Assembly (NCBI GenBank): GCA_001969505.1
Contig: LSSK01001089.1
Coordinates: forward strand, 1 to 19,778
Length of the DNA: 19,778 nt
Direction of reading: 5' to 3'
Source of the DNA: Zancudomyces culisetae
Lineage: Eukaryota; Kickxellomycota; Harpellomycetes; Harpellales; Legeriomycetaceae
A program made the position numbers and the translations under genes. Numbering within the stretch: the first letter of the stretch is position 1; each line of letters opens with the position of its first letter. Of the stretch, positions 16,836 to 19,778 are shown in pieces. The notes under the pieces are model-generated. The model was not told the DNA's origin and ran no database searches. It saw nothing but the letters and a program-made list of their open reading frames with translations.

Positions 16836-19778
16836 GTAAACAATTGGAAGATCCTCTTGAGGGCTCCGCGCAATTTCTTGAGAATTTGCGAAACCATTTG
16901 AGAAATTAGAAATATATCTCTGTATAGCTTTGCTTGCATCTACAACCTTGATGCGGCCAAGCGTATCACCAAAGAAAATAAAAATCCTGGGTTGGTTAAT
17001 GCTTGGATTATTGTTTTTTAGGACCATATTGGCAATGGATAAGACGCAGTTGGTATTAAAAAATGTAGAGATAAGGCTGAATCTGTTTTTCTGGTCATTT
17101 GAGACACCACTATTTAGTTCAAGATGCCAAAGTCTGACAAACCCATCAGAGTACCCACAAGCAATGAAATACTCGCTAGCCGAAGAAACATTAATTGTAA
17201 ATGTTGTTATGCTGGTGATTCTAATGCTTTCTGATGAGGAAATTATAGGGCATTTTGAAACCAAATGGCAATTCAGGTCGAGAGTATCAGCGTAATCTCC
17301 ATCCAGTGATTTTGTATCTGCTGATACTTTCCAACAATAGAGTTCTTCACTGCCTCCTGCTGATAGCAGGTACTGGAAATTTGTTCCGGGGATCTTTGGG
17401 TCCAACCAACACAAGTTTTTGATGACAGAAGTGTGGCACTTTTTGTGTATTTTAGGTATAAATGAATTTAATGAAATCGGAGAGGCACTCGGATACCCGG
17501 AATCGGTGGTATGCATATCTCTAATTGCAAAGTTACCTCGCATATTATCAGAGCGATCAACTGTGGCAAGAGCTAATATCCCTTCTTCACCACCGCAGGC
17601 AACCACAAACTTGTTTTCCGATAAAGCAGATGTAATACAAGAGCTGCGGATTTCCTTGCCCAGCAGACTGTTTTGCACGATGCTGCTTTCAATACCGATG
17701 CTACTGCTTTGATCAGAGTATCTAAATGTGAATATATCATTTTTTCTGACAAACGAGAATATGTGGTCTAGTTCGTCACTACTGAACAGTTCCCATCTAC
17801 GATGACCACCTCCACATTTTATGGAGAAGATTTCAACTTGCTTATTCATGTTATAGACGGAAAAGTTTCCTTTATAAAAGCAGCAGCAATACAGGTGAGT
17901 AGTGCTAGTTATTTTCTCGACCCATCCGCTGGTAACTTTTAGACTAGGAAGTTGCTCAATAGACATAACTTTTAACTGAAAAGTTCCAGTAGTCGTGTTG
18001 TCATGGCGGTCAATAACGACCGTTTCCGTATGATGTTTACCGGAAATCACCAGTTTAGGTTCGTTCGAATCACCAAGACTAAGATTATGCAATTCGTGTG
18101 CAATATTGCTATCGGTGTTTGCTATCGTAATTCTGAACTTGTTTACCATTCCATCTCTGCCACCAGTGTATAATTCACAAGTCATACTGTCAATATCAGA
18201 TAATGCTGTGTTTTGGCTAGATTCGGTGAATTTGAGCGCTGAAAGATTATAGTTTCCGTGAACCCTCCTCCAATTAATTACCGGATGGATTTTACTTGTA
18301 TCATTATCTAAATTGTTAAATCTAAAAGATGAATCGCAGTGGAATATGAGTAAAGCACCATTTACAGTACCAACGCTTAATAGGTCAAACTTTTCATTAA
18401 TATCAATTGTTGAAAACTTTGAAAATTTCGGCAATAATAGCTGAGACATATTTGTAGTAGTGATGGACTTTGTTTTCGACAAAGCTAGCGTACTCAAAAC
18501 GACATTCTCCTTGACATCAACTGAAACCAACAAGAAAGTATTCTCTCGTTTTTTACTGGTAAAGATCTTGAGGAACCTTATCTGAGTTCCCAAATGTGCG
18601 TTTACATGGTGAGTTCGCAGAAATTGTATTTTGTTATCCACAATTAGGTTTATTTCTCCATCTAGACATCCGATTGCAACAACCTTTCCACAATCTGAAG
18701 CAGACATGACACCATATCTATAAAACTTTTTATAGTGTGCCAAGTCATCACTACAACTGTTAGTTTGTTCATTGTAGTGAAACAAAAAGCCTTGGTCAGT
18801 CAAAACCAGTAGCCTTTGTTTTCCAACACGTACAAAGTTTCGTATGTTATCGGTTGAGTGTGGAAACTCGAATCGTTCTGAGACCAAGATATTACTCAAT
18901 GACGAGCTGTACTGCAGATTCCTTAGCTCGAGTTTTTCTAATTTTTTTTCATCAATAATATATCGATTTGAAATTTCACCTAATGGCCATAACTTTATGC
19001 CACCATCTTCTCCTCCAGTAGCAACTATACATTTTTTCCGCGTTTTGATGTCCCCATTCGATAGCAAATCATGTTCGGTGTTTAGTATTGCCATTGACCA
19101 AATATTTTTACCAAAATGACCATTAGAATAGTTTGCAATAGGAACATATTCAACTTTTGAAGCCTCATCAGATACTGCTAGCCAAACCCTGCAGCTGCAA
19201 TCCTCCGAAATGCTTATCAAATACTGATCAGAAAGAATGGCTTTCCAAACCCGAGCTCTATGCCCATACAAAACAGCACAGCAAACATATTTTCCGCTTT
19301 GGGTATCGGATATATCCCACACTCTAATAGTCCTATCATCGCTTGTGGAAACCAATCGAGATCCATCTTGACTAAAAGTGATACCAAAGATCACCCCTTC
19401 GTGGCCCAACAACGTTCTTGAAGGTTCTAGCTCAATGTTTTTTAAATTTTTTGCAACATTCGCGTTGATCTCCCACAGGATTACCTGGTTAAAACAGGTT
19501 CCAGATGCAATTGTTAGGTTGTCCAACGTTTCACCGCGAATTGTTGCGCAATATAAATTACATTTTACAGAGTTTTGGAAGCGGGTCAGTACCTCAAATG
19601 TTTCAAGTGATACAACTTCCACATAATTGTGCGCATATGCCAGAACCAGGTGGCTAGCCTTATTTCCGTGATTGTGGATATATTTCAAGTCGAAAATCCA
19701 GTCAGAACCGAATTTTACAAGTCCTGAATCCACCGTCGATTCTGGTGGACTTGTACTATGCCCACTTTTTATCGTAAA
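16386..19778 (-). CDS. RTT10: WD40-repeat protein Rtt10/Trm734 (WDR6 family), 5' end outside window
   Basis: Partner of the methyltransferase Trm7 in 2'-O-methylation of tRNA wobble nucleotide 34 in yeast; also linked to endosomal recycling. 1130 residues are visible; the frame has no ATG near the right edge and stays open to the last base, so the start lies outside. Clear WD repeats include GHEGVIFGITFSQDG...SDDRTIRVWD (about 110-140 residues in), GHRARVWKAILSDQ...SEDCSCRVW, a GGEDGGIKLWPLG unit, SAGGSEELYCWKV and ACGYSDGFVRLWHLE. These are spread as expected for the multi-propeller WDR6 proteins, which are about 1000-1100 residues long. The protein ends LELFEFSKTLL. Its last 149 codons are duplicated at 9209-9661. 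Confidence 0.88.
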   Translation of the reverse strand, partial: FTIKSGHSTSPPESTVDSGLVKFGSDWIFDLKYIHNHGNKASHLVLAYAHNYVEVVSLETFEVLTRFQNSVKCNLYCATIRGETLDNLTIASGTCFNQVILWEINANVAKNLKNIELEPSRTLLGHEGVIFGITFSQDGSRLVSTSDDRTIRVWDISDTQSGKYVCCAVLYGHRARVWKAILSDQYLISISEDCSCRVWLAVSDEASKVEYVPIANYSNGHFGKNIWSMAILNTEHDLLSNGDIKTRKKCIVATGGEDGGIKLWPLGEISNRYIIDEKKLEKLELRNLQYSSSLSNILVSERFEFPHSTDNIRNFVRVGKQRLLVLTDQGFLFHYNEQTNSCSDDLAHYKKFYRYGVMSASDCGKVVAIGCLDGEINLIVDNKIQFLRTHHVNAHLGTQIRFLKIFTSKKRENTFLLVSVDVKENVVLSTLALSKTKSITTTNMSQLLLPKFSKFSTIDINEKFDLLSVGTVNGALLIFHCDSSFRFNNLDNDTSKIHPVINWRRVHGNYNLSALKFTESSQNTALSDIDSMTCELYTGGRDGMVNKFRITIANTDSNIAHELHNLSLGDSNEPKLVISGKHHTETVVIDRHDNTTTGTFQLKVMSIEQLPSLKVTSGWVEKITSTTHLYCCCFYKGNFSVYNMNKQVEIFSIKCGGGHRRWELFSSDELDHIFSFVRKNDIFTFRYSDQSSSIGIESSIVQNSLLGKEIRSSCITSALSENKFVVACGGEEGILALATVDRSDNMRGNFAIRDMHTTDSGYPSASPISLNSFIPKIHKKCHTSVIKNLCWLDPKIPGTNFQYLLSAGGSEELYCWKVSADTKSLDGDYADTLDLNCHLVSKCPIISSSESIRITSITTFTINVSSASEYFIACGYSDGFVRLWHLELNSGVSNDQKNRFSLISTFFNTNCVLSIANMVLKNNNPSINQPRIFIFFGDTLGRIKVVDASKAIQRYISNFSNGFANSQEIARSPQEDLPIVYNIDQVVQNGVNDIDVHLLTHLSKISAALAVAGEDDSVNFLVLSINDAEVKPLFSHKVPNVHFSSVQRLKFVSTDNQLLAISVATDQRVVLWRLAIHQSHMDVIKNYGTFNTIISDPSDMFLIKNTSEDSCCGVVVGIGLELFEFSKTLL

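Overview
The window looks like nuclear DNA of a budding yeast (ascomycete, Saccharomycotina-like). It encodes recognisable yeast proteins (Kar9-like, Dcs1, Etr1, Rtt10/Trm734), has sparse short introns, AT-rich intergenic DNA and ATG-initiated genes. CTG reads best as leucine at conserved positions in the Etr1 homologue, so there is no sign of the CUG-Ser code. I cannot name the species.

Left half (1-8011) is ordinary gene-dense chromosome. It holds the 3' part of a KAR9-like gene (+, running in from the left edge), a DCS1-like scavenger decapping enzyme with a probable intron (+), a divergent member of the queuosine-salvage (DUF2419/Qng1) family (-), a small two-exon gene of unknown function (+), an ETR1-like enoyl thioester reductase that lacks a visible presequence (+), and a truncated Tc1/mariner/IS630-like transposase DNA-binding region (-).

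Right half is unusual. The 3' end of the RTT10 gene (last 149 codons plus about 178 bp downstream) occurs twice as a direct repeat, at 9031-9658 and 16232-16835. The intact gene continues from the right copy to the window edge. The left copy is a 5'-truncated fragment that stops at a perfect 16-bp palindrome. Between the copies lie about 6.5 kb of very AT-rich DNA with two small genes, both on the - strand. These encode secreted cysteine-rich proteins whose promoters and signal peptides are almost identical while their mature parts have diverged strongly. The island also contains a locally GC-richer segment with several complementary arms.

The layout fits a 7.2-kb unit, for example a DNA circle carrying the RTT10 3' end, integrated by a single crossover so that a complete RTT10 remained. 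The paired secreted proteins are the likely accessory cargo. The conserved genes on the left do not form one pathway. Two of the window's genes concern tRNA wobble position 34 (Rtt10/Trm734 and the Qng1 relative), but this is probably coincidence.
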